Source of the DNA: Actibacterium naphthalenivorans
Lineage (GTDB): Bacteria; Pseudomonadota; Alphaproteobacteria; Rhodobacterales; Rhodobacteraceae
NCBI RefSeq assembly: GCF_014196965.1
Contig: NZ_JACIEQ010000005.1
Location: 124,001-188,000, forward strand
Length of the DNA stretch: 64,000 nucleotides
Direction of reading: 5' to 3'
This document shows, one piece after another, positions 53,394 through 62,173 of the stretch; within the stretch, counting starts at the first letter, position 1; each line of letters starts with the position of its first letter. The notes under the pieces are model-generated. The model saw only the letters and a list, made by a program, of their open reading frames with translations. It did not search any database and had not been told where the DNA came from. The position numbers were made by a program, and so were the translations under genes.

Positions 53394-53470
53394 GGCGGAG
53401 TAGCTCAGTTGGTTAGAGCAGCGGAATCATAATCCGCGTGTCGGGGGTTCAAGTCCCTCCTCCGCTACCA
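53394..53470 (+). tRNA. tRNA-Met (anticodon CAT)
   Basis: A 77-base cloverleaf with encoded CCA. Acceptor GGCGGAG pairs with CTCCGCT (53460-53466), then A and CCA. The D arm is TAGCTCAGTTGGTTAGAGCA. The anticodon stem GCGGA/TCCGC closes loop ATCATAA, giving CAT at 53428-53430. The body matches elongator tRNA-Met of alphaproteobacteria rather than initiator or Ile2. The hairpin ATCCC-CTCAA-GGGAT with a short T run follows. Confidence 0.94.
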
Positions 53471-53820
53471 TATCCCCTCAAGGGATTTTCCCCATAAAAT
53501 CGAAGCACTTGGGCGATTCATCGCCCACTGACCCAGCGCTTCGCGGGGGGTGTCATATCACCCTAAACTGGCCCATTGGCGCTGACGTCAGACAGTCAAA
53601 CTATTTTCCGGGTTGGTCAATGTGATCGGGCTTAGCCTGATCGGCCTTCTGCGCTGCGGCATAACCTGCCACGGGATTTTCCCTCCAGCGTCGACTAGAG
53701 TCCGCCCCAATCTGAGGACGAACAATAACCCAAGAGAAAGGCGCAGCAGCCAAAGCCCGAACGCACTCACCAAAACACTGGACCGGCGGAACAGACGTTC
53801 CACCGCAATGTCTCTCAAGC
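53471..53820. other. Gene-free stretch between tRNA-Met and the glycan cluster
   Basis: A small hairpin (53472-53486) probably terminates the tRNA. Beyond it are a GGGTG/CACCC hairpin near 53547-53565 and a reverse 78-codon frame (53588-53824) that abuts the glycosyltransferase stop and lacks a ribosome site; it is not called. It may be a scar of island insertion next to the tRNA. Confidence 0.4.
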
Positions 53821-55050
53821 TCATCCTCTTATGCTGATGACCTCCTCAAGCACTTCGATCACGTGTGCGCAATGGGTCTCTGGCGACGCGGCATAGTGCA
53901 CGCGCCGGGCGTAGGCCGCCCGCGACATCGCAGCGACGGTCGCGGTATCGCGCAACCTACCGAGCGCCCCGGCGAGCGCCTCGCGCCGATCGTAGACAAT
54001 CCCATTAACACCATCCTCGACCATTTCGTGGGCAGCAGACCACTTTCCGACAATACATGGAACGCCCACACCAAGCGCCTCGCATGTCACTAGCGGGTAA
54101 CCTTCGTACCACAGGCTGGGGAACACTAGCGCCCGTGCGCGCGCCAGCCACTGTGCAACCTCGGCGGGGCTGACCCAGCCCGCCAGCTCGGCCTCGGGAT
54201 TGGCGGCGCGGATCTCGGCCTCCTGCGGGCCTGAACCCAGAAACACCGCCCGCACCCCTGCCACCTTTGCCGCGCGGGCAAAATCCAGCGCGCCCTTCTC
54301 GGGCATCAGCCGACCGATGAACAGGAAGACGTCATTGTTCTCGGCCGCGACGCGCGGGGCGTTCAGGTCGATCTCGACCGGGTTCAGAATATGATGTAGC
54401 TGCGCCCCTGCGGGCAGGTAGGGACGCATCGCAGCCAGCTGCGTTTCCGAAATATAGGCGATATGGCGCAGCTTGCGCGGCAATCCACCCGGCCCCCACA
54501 GCGCAACCTGCCGGGCCACCCGCCACCCTTTTTGCAGCCCCGACCGAGCGTCGCAATTGGTGCTCATGCAGCGCGGACCAAGCGGACGACGGGTGCAGAT
54601 CTCTTCCTTGCGATAATCGTAAAACCCGCCATTCGGGCAGGCGAGGAAATATTCGTGCATTGTGAAAAGTGAGGGGAACCCCGCTCCGGTCAGCACGGGT
54701 CCGAGCGCAGGAGAAAGCGCGCGAGAGAAGCTGTGCGCATGAATCGCGGTGCGCACGGGGTCGAGTGGGGCAAGAGTAGCGCGCAGGGCACGCGCCGCCC
54801 CCACGTTCCAGATCCCGCGTCGCATCGCGCGCAGGCGGTTCGGATCATCGAGCACGTCTGGTTCGTTAAGGCAGATCACTTCCACGCCGCTTGCCGCAAG
54901 ATCGGGGTCGACCGGACCGGTGGGGGCGAAGAAGATCACCCGGTAACCCATCGCCACCAGCCCCTTTGCCTCGATGAATGCCACCTTTGCAGTACCGCCG
55001 TTGAGGCGGGCGCTGTCGGTGGCAATGACGATGGTGTCCAACTGCGCCAT
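53821..55050 (-). CDS. Glycosyltransferase, GT4 family
   Basis: The 409-residue enzyme (MAQLDTIVIATDSARLNGGT ...) has the GT-B layout. N-terminal SARLNGGTAKVAFIEAKGLV; HSFSRALSPALGPVLTGAGF and LFTMHEYFLACPNGGFYD in the first half; VFLFIGRLMPEKGALDFARA in the second; and the E-x7-E motif in FPSLWYEGYPLVTCEALGVG. A CxxxNCDAR segment (CMSTNCDA) and nearby cysteines are unusual. The ATG at 55050 is used; the upstream frame is not supported. It is the last gene of a coupled leftward operon. Confidence 0.87.
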   Translation of the reverse strand: MAQLDTIVIATDSARLNGGTAKVAFIEAKGLVAMGYRVIFFAPTGPVDPDLAASGVEVICLNEPDVLDDPNRLRAMRRGIWNVGAARALRATLAPLDPVRTAIHAHSFSRALSPALGPVLTGAGFPSLFTMHEYFLACPNGGFYDYRKEEICTRRPLGPRCMSTNCDARSGLQKGWRVARQVALWGPGGLPRKLRHIAYISETQLAAMRPYLPAGAQLHHILNPVEIDLNAPRVAAENNDVFLFIGRLMPEKGALDFARAAKVAGVRAVFLGSGPQEAEIRAANPEAELAGWVSPAEVAQWLARARALVFPSLWYEGYPLVTCEALGVGVPCIVGKWSAAHEMVEDGVNGIVYDRREALAGALGRLRDTATVAAMSRAAYARRVHYAASPETHCAHVIEVLEEVISIRG

Positions 55051-55051
55051 G

Positions 55052-55747
55052 CTAAGTGTTCCCGAAACGGTCGTGGTAAATAAGGAAATCATCCGCGTAG
55101 AGGTTTTCGAGAAAGGTCTTGGCCTGAGGTCCGAGCGCAAGGTCGCGGGGGCGTTTGGACTTGTTGCTGTGGGTCGGGGCATACGTCTTGCCAAGACGCG
55201 TTGCGATTTCGCTCATACTCTCGTCGAAGGTTTCAACGCGGCCAATGTAGTCTACGATAACCTTGCTCTGGCGATCGGTAAGGTACCAGGCTTGAGGGGT
55301 AAAATGGACCCAGGACATGATCCTTGCCCGCAGGAACGGGTTCCGTGCCATTGCAGTCAAAAGAGCGTCGGGCGTGTCGAAGGCAGAGAGATAGCGAGCC
55401 GCGAAAGCGTTATCTTTATCGGTCAAAGCCCCAGTTTTAAGATAGTAAAATGCAGAAAAAAAGCGATCTGTTGGATCCCGCATCAGAGAAAAGGTGAAAA
55501 GACGCTCAAAGCGCTCAACGTCACGTGAGCGCCAACCGATTGCCGGGGCATGGCCGAACAATTGGTCGGTGTTGTACACAGCTTCGCAGACACTTATCCC
55601 CGCCGTTTTGGGAATGTGAACGAAAATTGCGCCGGAAACATCTTGTACCTCGCGGGGCGCGGCGTAAATCGGCAGGCCCCGTGACCAAAAGGCTATGAAA
55701 TAGCGTCGTCCGAAGCCAGTAAGATGGGCTAACTCTCTCGGTCTCAT
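55052..55747 (-). CDS. Sulfotransferase family protein (Sulfotransfer_2-like)
   Basis: The 231-residue protein carries a 5' phosphosulfate-binding motif, GAIFVHIPKTAGISVCEAVY (near 39-58), and a 3' phosphate-binding motif, LFTFSLMRDPTDRFFSAFYY (near 83-102). Both are typical of PAPS-dependent carbohydrate sulfotransferases. No membrane helix is evident. Its start overlaps the stop of the upstream glycosyltransferase by four bases, and it is followed one base later by another glycosyltransferase, so it is embedded in a glycan assembly operon. Confidence 0.8.
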   Translation of the reverse strand: MRPRELAHLTGFGRRYFIAFWSRGLPIYAAPREVQDVSGAIFVHIPKTAGISVCEAVYNTDQLFGHAPAIGWRSRDVERFERLFTFSLMRDPTDRFFSAFYYLKTGALTDKDNAFAARYLSAFDTPDALLTAMARNPFLRARIMSWVHFTPQAWYLTDRQSKVIVDYIGRVETFDESMSEIATRLGKTYAPTHSNKSKRPRDLALGPQAKTFLENLYADDFLIYHDRFGNT

Positions 55748-56862
55748 GATAACTCCTTGCCGCGATCAACCGAGGCAAGACTCACCAACCGATCGATCAA
55801 GTCATTGAAGTTACGCGCGGCATCGAAGTGCGCGTGGGCATGTTTTAGCGCAGCATCGCCCATCTGCCGTGCAAGCCTCCGATCTTCGGCAAGGCCCCCT
55901 AATGCCTGGACGAACCCAACATCGTCCGCAGCGTCAGGCGTGAACCCGGTCTGGCCATCAATCACCAGATCGGGAATGCCACCGATGGCGCTTGCCACTG
56001 CCGGGAGGCCCGCCGCTGCCGCTTCGGCCAGCACCTGTGGCGACATATCGGACCGCGTGGGCAGGCAGAGCACGTCCATCGACGGCAACAGCTCCCCAAC
56101 CAGCCGGTCGTTCGGCACCCGGCCATGCACGATCGCATGATCCGCGAGGGATCTGGAGGCCGGATCCCCGGACACGATATGCAGCTCGGCCATATCAGCC
56201 AGCGGTCCCTTGATCCACTCGACGAGACGGGCCGCCCCCTTGCGACGGATATCGTTGCCAATGAAGACTACCCGCAACTTGCCCGGCGCGTTGTCTGATC
56301 TGGCCTCTGGTCGGAACCGCTTCAAATCAATGGACGGCGGCATCACGGTGATCGCCGTATCCGCTACGCCACAATCGTCGCGCAACGATCCGGCCGCCCA
56401 GCGGCTCATCGGAAACATGTGGGCGGCGCCCCGCAGGAGTGCAGCCTCACGTGCCATGTCTTTCGGATTCCAGGCGTCGCGCGGCAGGTCACGCTCGATA
56501 CCGGCGCGGGTGTTGTCGAGTGTGACTGTGAAAGGGGGCGCCGCCGGGGCCTGGGCGATGGCGGCAGCGGGCCAGTGCGCCGCAAAGTGCACGGCATCAG
56601 GTGAGAAAGTGCTCAACATGGCGCGGACGGTGCGCCCACTTCGCCCCGAAAAGGCGTCGATCGGGTCGATCCGCCGGAACAGATGGTCGCGTTGGCGCAT
56701 GTTGTTGCGTTTGTGCAGGAGCGTATCCCAACGGCTGAGCGAGACCGAAACCACCCGCGCTTCGATATCCTCGCGCCCACGCAGCACCCGCTCGAGCTGG
56801 GCGCGATAGGTCCGCCATCCAAGCGCATCCTGAAGCACAAAGGCGAGGCGCGGGCGGTTCAT
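55744..56862 (-). CDS. Glycosyltransferase, GT4-like
   Basis: The 372-residue GT-B enzyme starts MNRPRLAFVLQDALGWRTYR (ATG at 56860-56862; the longer frame to 57180 lies over the flippase gene). LRVVFIGNDIRRKGAARLVE (donor domain start) and VLCLPTRSDMSPQVLAEAAA are visible. In the usual E-x7-E pair the first acid is Asp (DMSPQVLAE). It overlaps both neighbours by four bases (ATGA), showing tight coupling. Confidence 0.82.
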   Translation of the reverse strand: MNRPRLAFVLQDALGWRTYRAQLERVLRGREDIEARVVSVSLSRWDTLLHKRNNMRQRDHLFRRIDPIDAFSGRSGRTVRAMLSTFSPDAVHFAAHWPAAAIAQAPAAPPFTVTLDNTRAGIERDLPRDAWNPKDMAREAALLRGAAHMFPMSRWAAGSLRDDCGVADTAITVMPPSIDLKRFRPEARSDNAPGKLRVVFIGNDIRRKGAARLVEWIKGPLADMAELHIVSGDPASRSLADHAIVHGRVPNDRLVGELLPSMDVLCLPTRSDMSPQVLAEAAAAGLPAVASAIGGIPDLVIDGQTGFTPDAADDVGFVQALGGLAEDRRLARQMGDAALKHAHAHFDAARNFNDLIDRLVSLASVDRGKELS

Positions 56863-58124
56863 TTCAGCCCGTCCGCGTCGGTTTCGAATGGCAGGCCAAC
56901 AAGCGCCCGGCCCAGCAGAACGCCTTGCAGCAAAGATGCGATGATCATGCCTGTGATCACTCCGGAAAGACCGGCGTAATATGCGCCTGCGGCAGTCAGC
57001 GCCACTATCGCGCAAAAGGTTACAATGCGAATTTGAAGATTGATCCCGAAATTGCGGGTAGCCAGGAGCCCTGATTGCAAAATCGTGGCGGAGGCAGATA
57101 CGCCCGCAGCCACCAGACATAGGGCAAGCTGGATGGCCAGTCCGGTATAGGCCGGCCCGAACACCGTCACCAGCACCCATTCCCCAATGACCAGCGCCAC
57201 AACAGCCCCGGCGGCGGTAGACCCGGCGATCAGGGCGACAAGCTGGCGCAGGGTACGGCCGAATGCACGTTTGTTTCCGACAACCGAATAGTGCGCCAAG
57301 CGGGCAACGATGGACTGACCGATGGCCATGGTGACTGTCGTTACAGCCTGCATCGCATAGGCGACCACGGTGAACTGACCAAGCGCCGCAAGACCAAGGA
57401 GATGGCCGATCATGTAGCGCGGGGTCGAGGCCTGAAGCGCCGAAAGTAACGCGTTGAAGGCAAGTGGCAACGAGGTGACGGCAAGCAAGCGCACCTTTTG
57501 CGCTCGCAGCAATCCGTTGTCACCAGTAGCACGGGCCAGCCGCCCCGCGCTGCCAAGATCGAGACCGAGGGTGATCAGCGCCCACGCAACCAGCAACCCG
57601 CCGTAGGCGGCGGTGGTGGAGCCTGTAAGGACGATCACCCCCCAGAACAGAGCCGCTCCTCCAAACCCGCGCAAGATTAGCGAACGGGCCACATAGTTCA
57701 TCCGCTCGCCCTTTTGGAACATGCCGTAACACAGATCGGAGAAAGTCTCGATGCCCTTCGCCGCGCCCAAGACAAGCATCACCGGCCGCATTTCCGGCCC
57801 GACGAAAACAAGCACTATGGCAACGATGATACCGTAGGCGACAGCGCTCGCGACGATTCGCAACATCCTGAATTCGCGGAAGCTGAATTCGGAGCGCGCG
57901 TCAGTCGCTTGATTTGCGCGAACGCCAAGATTGAAGAACCAGTAAATCGGCAGGATGATTGCGCTGGCAAGGCCGAAGCGCCCGACATCTTCCACGCTGG
58001 CAAACCGCGCAAGAGCAACAAGGATGAGGAACTGGCAGACGACATAGGAAATTTGCCCCAGCAGCCCCCATCCGACCAGCCTGCGCAGTCTGACCTTCGC
58101 CTCTCCTGAAGGGACGTCAACCAT
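56859..58124 (-). CDS. Polysaccharide flippase (Wzx/MATE-like)
   Basis: A 421-residue membrane protein with about twelve hydrophobic segments. LRRLVGWGLLGQISYVVCQF, LVALARFASVEDVGRFGLAS and LIYWFFNLGVRA-like ILPIYWFFNLGVRANQATDA resemble the N-terminus of Wzx-type repeat-unit flippases. ILQSGLLATRNFGINLQIRI lies in the last third. It would translocate lipid-linked units across the inner membrane. The ATG at 58124 (AGGG upstream) overlaps the preceding sulfotransferase gene by eight bases. Confidence 0.83.
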   Translation of the reverse strand: MVDVPSGEAKVRLRRLVGWGLLGQISYVVCQFLILVALARFASVEDVGRFGLASAIILPIYWFFNLGVRANQATDARSEFSFREFRMLRIVASAVAYGIIVAIVLVFVGPEMRPVMLVLGAAKGIETFSDLCYGMFQKGERMNYVARSLILRGFGGAALFWGVIVLTGSTTAAYGGLLVAWALITLGLDLGSAGRLARATGDNGLLRAQKVRLLAVTSLPLAFNALLSALQASTPRYMIGHLLGLAALGQFTVVAYAMQAVTTVTMAIGQSIVARLAHYSVVGNKRAFGRTLRQLVALIAGSTAAGAVVALVIGEWVLVTVFGPAYTGLAIQLALCLVAAGVSASATILQSGLLATRNFGINLQIRIVTFCAIVALTAAGAYYAGLSGVITGMIIASLLQGVLLGRALVGLPFETDADGLK

Positions 58125-58917
58125 GGGTCTGCCCTGGCTTGAAATACGCATCCCAGATGGCGATATCCGGTGCGCAAAGCTTGCGCACTTGCTCCATCAG
58201 TTCGGGTGTGATTGTGGACTTCCGCGTGTCTTTTGACTGACGCCCCTTGTTTTCATGACCGACACGCACTCGCACGCCCAGCTCGCGCTTCAGGTCGGCA
58301 GTAAAGCCCGGAAGATCCTCAAGGCGACCCACCACGCTAAACTTTTCGCGCAGATTGGCGATTGCCTTTTTGATCAGAGCGGGGTCGGCAAGATCGGGAG
58401 CTTTCGGTTGTCCGGAATAGTACTCGACATAGCTCGCCCCGAGACGCCGCGCACGGTCCGTTTGCAGAAAATCGGCAAAACCCTCGTCAATGATGGCATG
58501 GTCGCCCTGTTTGCCGTAACTCCAAAAGTAATGTGACACAAAACGCGCCACGGGCTCACGCAGAATGGTCACGAACTTATAGCGATCGTAAAAACGCTCA
58601 TACGCGACATCCGAAAAGGCCACGTGCAGAGAGATGCAGCGCACGTCGTCGAAAAGATGGTAGAGCAACATTTGCTCGCGCAGGTCCGCTACATCGATCA
58701 GCATAGCCGCACGGTCAGAACGCGCAGAAAACGCCTCAAAAGCACGAAAACTTTCATCAGGCCTTACTGTCGCCTGCGAAAGAATATATCGCTTGCGCAG
58801 CGCCCTACCCACCGAGGTTCCTCCGCATTTGGGGACATGATGAAAGACAAGGCGCGTTGGTATCGCGGCATCGGCCAGAGCTAAACGCACATTTTTTGCT
58901 GTGTCGACAATTCCCAT
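58117..58917 (-). CDS. Sulfotransferase family protein
   Basis: The 266-residue protein shows PTRLVFHHVPKCGGTSVGRA (5' phosphosulfate loop, near 20-39) and YKFVTILREPVARFVSHYFW (3' phosphate motif, near 113-132). It differs from the 55052 protein in length and in the loop (VPKCGGTS versus IPKTAGIS), so the two are distant paralogues. It is the first gene of the coupled sulfotransferase-flippase-glycosyltransferase-sulfotransferase-glycosyltransferase operon. Confidence 0.8.
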   Translation of the reverse strand: MGIVDTAKNVRLALADAAIPTRLVFHHVPKCGGTSVGRALRKRYILSQATVRPDESFRAFEAFSARSDRAAMLIDVADLREQMLLYHLFDDVRCISLHVAFSDVAYERFYDRYKFVTILREPVARFVSHYFWSYGKQGDHAIIDEGFADFLQTDRARRLGASYVEYYSGQPKAPDLADPALIKKAIANLREKFSVVGRLEDLPGFTADLKRELGVRVRVGHENKGRQSKDTRKSTITPELMEQVRKLCAPDIAIWDAYFKPGQTHG

Positions 58918-59474
58918 TGGATATCAGATCCCAAATCCCCGACCGAAAGGTCCACATGGAGCTTTGCGGCAAGTTGCTTGTCTACGTCACTAAGCGCCCC
59001 TTGAGAGCAATCATCGATGCCTATTCTTTCACAACTAAAGGAGGCAACGCTCGGTGTACAGTTTGGCGGCGCCAAAGTCGCGTATTTTCAAAAAATTCCA
59101 CCTAGTGAGCACAGTAATTTGGCGGAAACTCCGGAAAGGTAGCGGCGCCCCGACAACTCGCGCGGTGGTCAAGCCCCTCGGGCCAGAGTCGAGGTGCAAT
59201 CAGCTCCACCAAAGAAGGGTGCCGGAGGCTTGGAAACTGATTGCGAGCTGACCGTAGCGGGGCGGGCTGCGGCGCCAATCCGCAAGATAGCAGAAGGCGT
59301 GTGATACCCGAATCCTCTCGATGCAGGCACAGACCGGGATATCGTTTGTGAGCACATCCAGGGGATGAAACCATAGCACTAAGGCGCAACGCCCCGGCAG
59401 GATCTGCACTTTCATCTGCGATGAGCCTGTTCACGCGGCATCTGGCAAAAGTCAGAAGGCCATATGAACACCAC
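58918..59474. other. Gene-poor 557-bp gap with possible gene debris
   Basis: It separates two leftward glycan genes. A short + strand ORF (59017-59142) is listed separately. A reverse frame from 59415 to 59200 starts MKVQILPGRCALVLWFHPLD and stops after 71 codons; it has no ribosome site and no recognised match. The mixture of short frames looks like decayed genes. Confidence 0.4.
59017..59142 (+). CDS. Short ORF of unknown function, possible gene remnant
   Basis: A 41-codon frame MPILSQLKEATLGVQFGGAK then VAYFQKIPPSEHSNLAETPE, stop at 59140-59142. Its composition looks protein-like. An in-frame stop lies five codons before the ATG, and only a weak GAGAG precedes it. It is the only rightward frame in this leftward cluster. 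It may be a small protein or the end of a lost gene. Confidence 0.3.
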   Translation: MPILSQLKEATLGVQFGGAKVAYFQKIPPSEHSNLAETPER

Positions 59475-60551
59475 CTATTCAGCATACACCTCGGCAACTT
59501 CCCGAAAAAGCCTATCCATCGAGTAGCGAGCCCCATACAGCGCACTGCAGTTTGCACGCATCTCACGCAAACTGTGCTTGTTCAGGCTCATCAAGGTTTT
59601 CGCCAAGGCCTCGTCGTTCGCCTCAAAGGCGATGCCTGATTTTCCTTCCTCAAACAATTGTTCCATCCCGCAGCGCCGCGAGGTGATAACAGGTGTGCCA
59701 TTGCGCAGGGCTTCTGGAATGACAAGTGGCAGCCCCTCCCAGCGTGACGGCACCACCAATGCGTCCGCAGAGGCGTACCAACTGTCGATATCCCGCCGAT
59801 CGACCCAACCGACCATGTCTACCCCGTCCGGAACCTCAGGTTGATCCGCCTCACGTACCGCCGCTCCGATCACATGCAATACAATATCCGGGCGCTTTTC
59901 CCGGATTTTTCTTAACGCTGCGAAAAGAATATCGAGCCCTTTCTGTCGGTCGAACCTGCCAACAAACAAAAGATGAAGCTTGTCTGGTTCGCCTGCAAAC
60001 AAGTCGGATCTCACATCGGCGGCAGGCGGCGGTACGGCATTTTCTATGAGTATCTGACGTCCGCCGTAGTTCCCTGTCGTTGCCACTTCGAGATCATGGA
60101 TCGAAACGTTCACTACCACGTCCGCCAAACCACACAGCCGGCCCTCGATCGCCCGTACCACGCGGGCGCGAAAACTCTCGCCATACTGCAATGCGGCCCA
60201 TCCATGGGCACAATATATCGTGCGTGGAAGCCCACCCAAAACTCGCATGGCCAATAAGACAGGCAATGAAAATGAGGAGTGGAAGAAGGCCACGTCGGGG
60301 CGCTGCGTGCGAGCCAGATTCCGGAAGGCTCGGATTTGCGCAAAAATCGCCATCGCCCCCCGCTTTTTCAGCGGATAGGTTATCACCCTCGACTCGTCAC
60401 CCATGATAGCAGCATGTTTCGCGGGCATGAGAAACACCTGATCGAAAGCGGATGCATCCATCTCGGCGAGGCCTTTTTGGTAGGTGCCCACGCCGCCCAT
60501 AGCGGTTTCGCAGAAATGGAGCACTTTGATTCGGTCTCGTGACGATCTCAT
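59475..60551 (-). CDS. Glycosyltransferase, GT4 family
   Basis: The 358-residue GT-B enzyme has KVLHFCETAMGGVGTYQKGL at the N-terminus (acceptor domain, GGxxxY-type loop). It then has YCAHGWAALQYGESFRARVV, HLLFVGRFDRQKGLDILFAA (donor domain) and the E-x7-E motif in VPSRWEGLPLVIPEALRNGT. The length and order are normal for GT4. It stands apart from the coupled operon, with gaps of over 300 bp on both sides, so it may have its own promoter. Confidence 0.88.
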   Translation of the reverse strand: MRSSRDRIKVLHFCETAMGGVGTYQKGLAEMDASAFDQVFLMPAKHAAIMGDESRVITYPLKKRGAMAIFAQIRAFRNLARTQRPDVAFFHSSFSLPVLLAMRVLGGLPRTIYCAHGWAALQYGESFRARVVRAIEGRLCGLADVVVNVSIHDLEVATTGNYGGRQILIENAVPPPAADVRSDLFAGEPDKLHLLFVGRFDRQKGLDILFAALRKIREKRPDIVLHVIGAAVREADQPEVPDGVDMVGWVDRRDIDSWYASADALVVPSRWEGLPLVIPEALRNGTPVITSRRCGMEQLFEEGKSGIAFEANDEALAKTLMSLNKHSLREMRANCSALYGARYSMDRLFREVAEVYAE

Positions 60552-60889
60552 GTTCTATCTCCAGCTATACTCAGGTGTAGGTAAGAGTCGCGCCCCCCGC
60601 TTGGCTAGCAAAAGTTGAGATTGCTTACCCCTCAGCGCGTCGCTTCGCTCTTGCTGCCGCGTCTTTCGCAGACAGGGTTCCGCGACCGCACAATCTTTAC
60701 ACATGATGGAATGGGTTCAAGTTGGTGTTGGGCGCGAAGAGCCACGAGGGCACTGGCTCGGCCAAGTTGAGCCATGTGGGCCGGGCGTTCCAGCGCCAGC
60801 GCCTTCATACGATCCCCAACCGCCTGCGGTGGCAGGCTTACAGCTTGATGCTCCCTCCAGACTAGAGCGGAAGGATGGCTAAGTGGCAT
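60552..60889. other. Gene-poor 338-bp gap
   Basis: A reverse frame (60632-60889, MPLSHPSALVWREHQAVSLP ...) fills most of it but has no ribosome site and low-complexity Ala/Leu/Arg content; GC is higher than in the AT-rich gene next to it. It may be a decayed insertion-sequence fragment. Nothing else is recognisable. Confidence 0.35.
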
Positions 60890-62173
60890 CTAAGAAGTAG
60901 AAAGGTTATTGCTTCTTTGAAACGCTGGCATTGGTGGATACGAAAGAGATAATCGCTTGATATGCTTTTGTTTCTGAAAAACGATGATTTCGCAGCATGC
61001 GAATCCAAACAACACGAAAAGATGACGCCAGTGCAAGGAGTCAACAACCACGCTGCTTGCAAACTGCCCGACAATAGCGGCTAAAACAGCAATACGAATG
61101 GGTTGGCGATCATCTTGCGCCTTTATGCTCCGGAACAACAAATATATAAGAACGCATATAGCACCAAAAAAAGTTGCGAAGCCAAACCAGCCATTTTCCA
61201 CAGCGACCTTTAGATAGATATTATGGGTAGCAAGTCCAAAGTCACTATCTGGGAAATGGGTTCTTCCAACGTAATGGCCAGGCCCGACACCTAGTGGCTT
61301 TCTTTCAACTACTTGCAATGCGTTCGCCCAGTTTTGAAAGCGATGACTGTCATATGATTGGAGTTGGAACCGCTTAAACAGAAAGTCCACCAAATTTAGC
61401 TTCTCCAACATGTATACACCGGCGCTGATAGCAGCGGCACTTCCCACCGTACTCAATGCAATAAATGTTACTAGCGTCTTGCGCCTTCTTGCAAATAGCA
61501 AAATCAAAGTTGACATGACAAAAATAGAAACACCTGTACCCAGCCAAGCGCCGCGGGAGAATGTCAAGAACATCATACCAAGTAGAAAGAATGAGGATAT
61601 GAGCCTTAACGCTTGCCTGCCCACATCGGGACGAAGGGCGTTCCCCAACATCAGCAGCCCGGCAGACCCCATAAAGGGACCGTAGACATTTGGATCCTTA
61701 AAAAGAGGGGAAAGCCTCAGCCCGTCATCCGCCTTGAAGTACAAAGTTATTGGTCCGGGGGCCACTCGAAAAACCGCCAACATGCCGATGAACCCAGACA
61801 CGCCAGCTGCAATGAAGAAAAACTTGTAAAACTTCTCTACGGCGTCTTCACCCAAAGCGTCGGTAAAGTGCGCCATCAGAAGTGGTATAAGAAGCATATA
61901 TATCGTGATCGCGACATATCGACCACCAAAAGTTGCGCTTTTCCACGCGAAACTAGAGACTAAGTTGGCGAACAGATAGGCGGCGACAAGGTAAAAGAAG
62001 AATTTTAGATACCTGCTGACGAAAATCCGACCGGACAGCAAGAGAGCCAGAAAGGAGACCACAAAAGCAAGATCCGATGGAGCTGGCTCAATTATAACCA
62101 CGAACAAAGAAATAAAGAAAACCAGAAGGAAACTATATGAAGTTAACTGCAATCTGGCTTGTATAAGATTCAT
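60890..62173 (-). CDS. O-antigen ligase/polymerase-like membrane protein (Wzy/WaaL family)
   Basis: A 427-residue protein with ten or more hydrophobic helices. The large periplasmic loop segment FQNWANALQVVERKPLGVGP, GHYVGRTHFPDSDFGLATHN and IYLKVAVENGWFGFATFFGA is the Wzy_C signature (P-x-G-x-G ... THN-x-Y ... E-x-G). SGFIGMLAVFRVAPGPITLY and GMMFLTFSRGAWLGTGVSIF are further family features. It probably polymerises or ligates the repeat unit. The gene is clearly more AT-rich than the surrounding genome, a sign of transfer. Confidence 0.85.
   Translation of the reverse strand: MNLIQARLQLTSYSFLLVFFISLFVVIIEPAPSDLAFVVSFLALLLSGRIFVSRYLKFFFYLVAAYLFANLVSSFAWKSATFGGRYVAITIYMLLIPLLMAHFTDALGEDAVEKFYKFFFIAAGVSGFIGMLAVFRVAPGPITLYFKADDGLRLSPLFKDPNVYGPFMGSAGLLMLGNALRPDVGRQALRLISSFFLLGMMFLTFSRGAWLGTGVSIFVMSTLILLFARRRKTLVTFIALSTVGSAAAISAGVYMLEKLNLVDFLFKRFQLQSYDSHRFQNWANALQVVERKPLGVGPGHYVGRTHFPDSDFGLATHNIYLKVAVENGWFGFATFFGAICVLIYLLFRSIKAQDDRQPIRIAVLAAIVGQFASSVVVDSLHWRHLFVLFGFACCEIIVFQKQKHIKRLSLSYPPMPAFQRSNNLSTS

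Noticed and set aside
53588-53824. Reverse 78-codon frame after tRNA-Met
   Set aside because: No ribosome site, no recognisable domain, and a competing forward frame of similar length covers the same bases.
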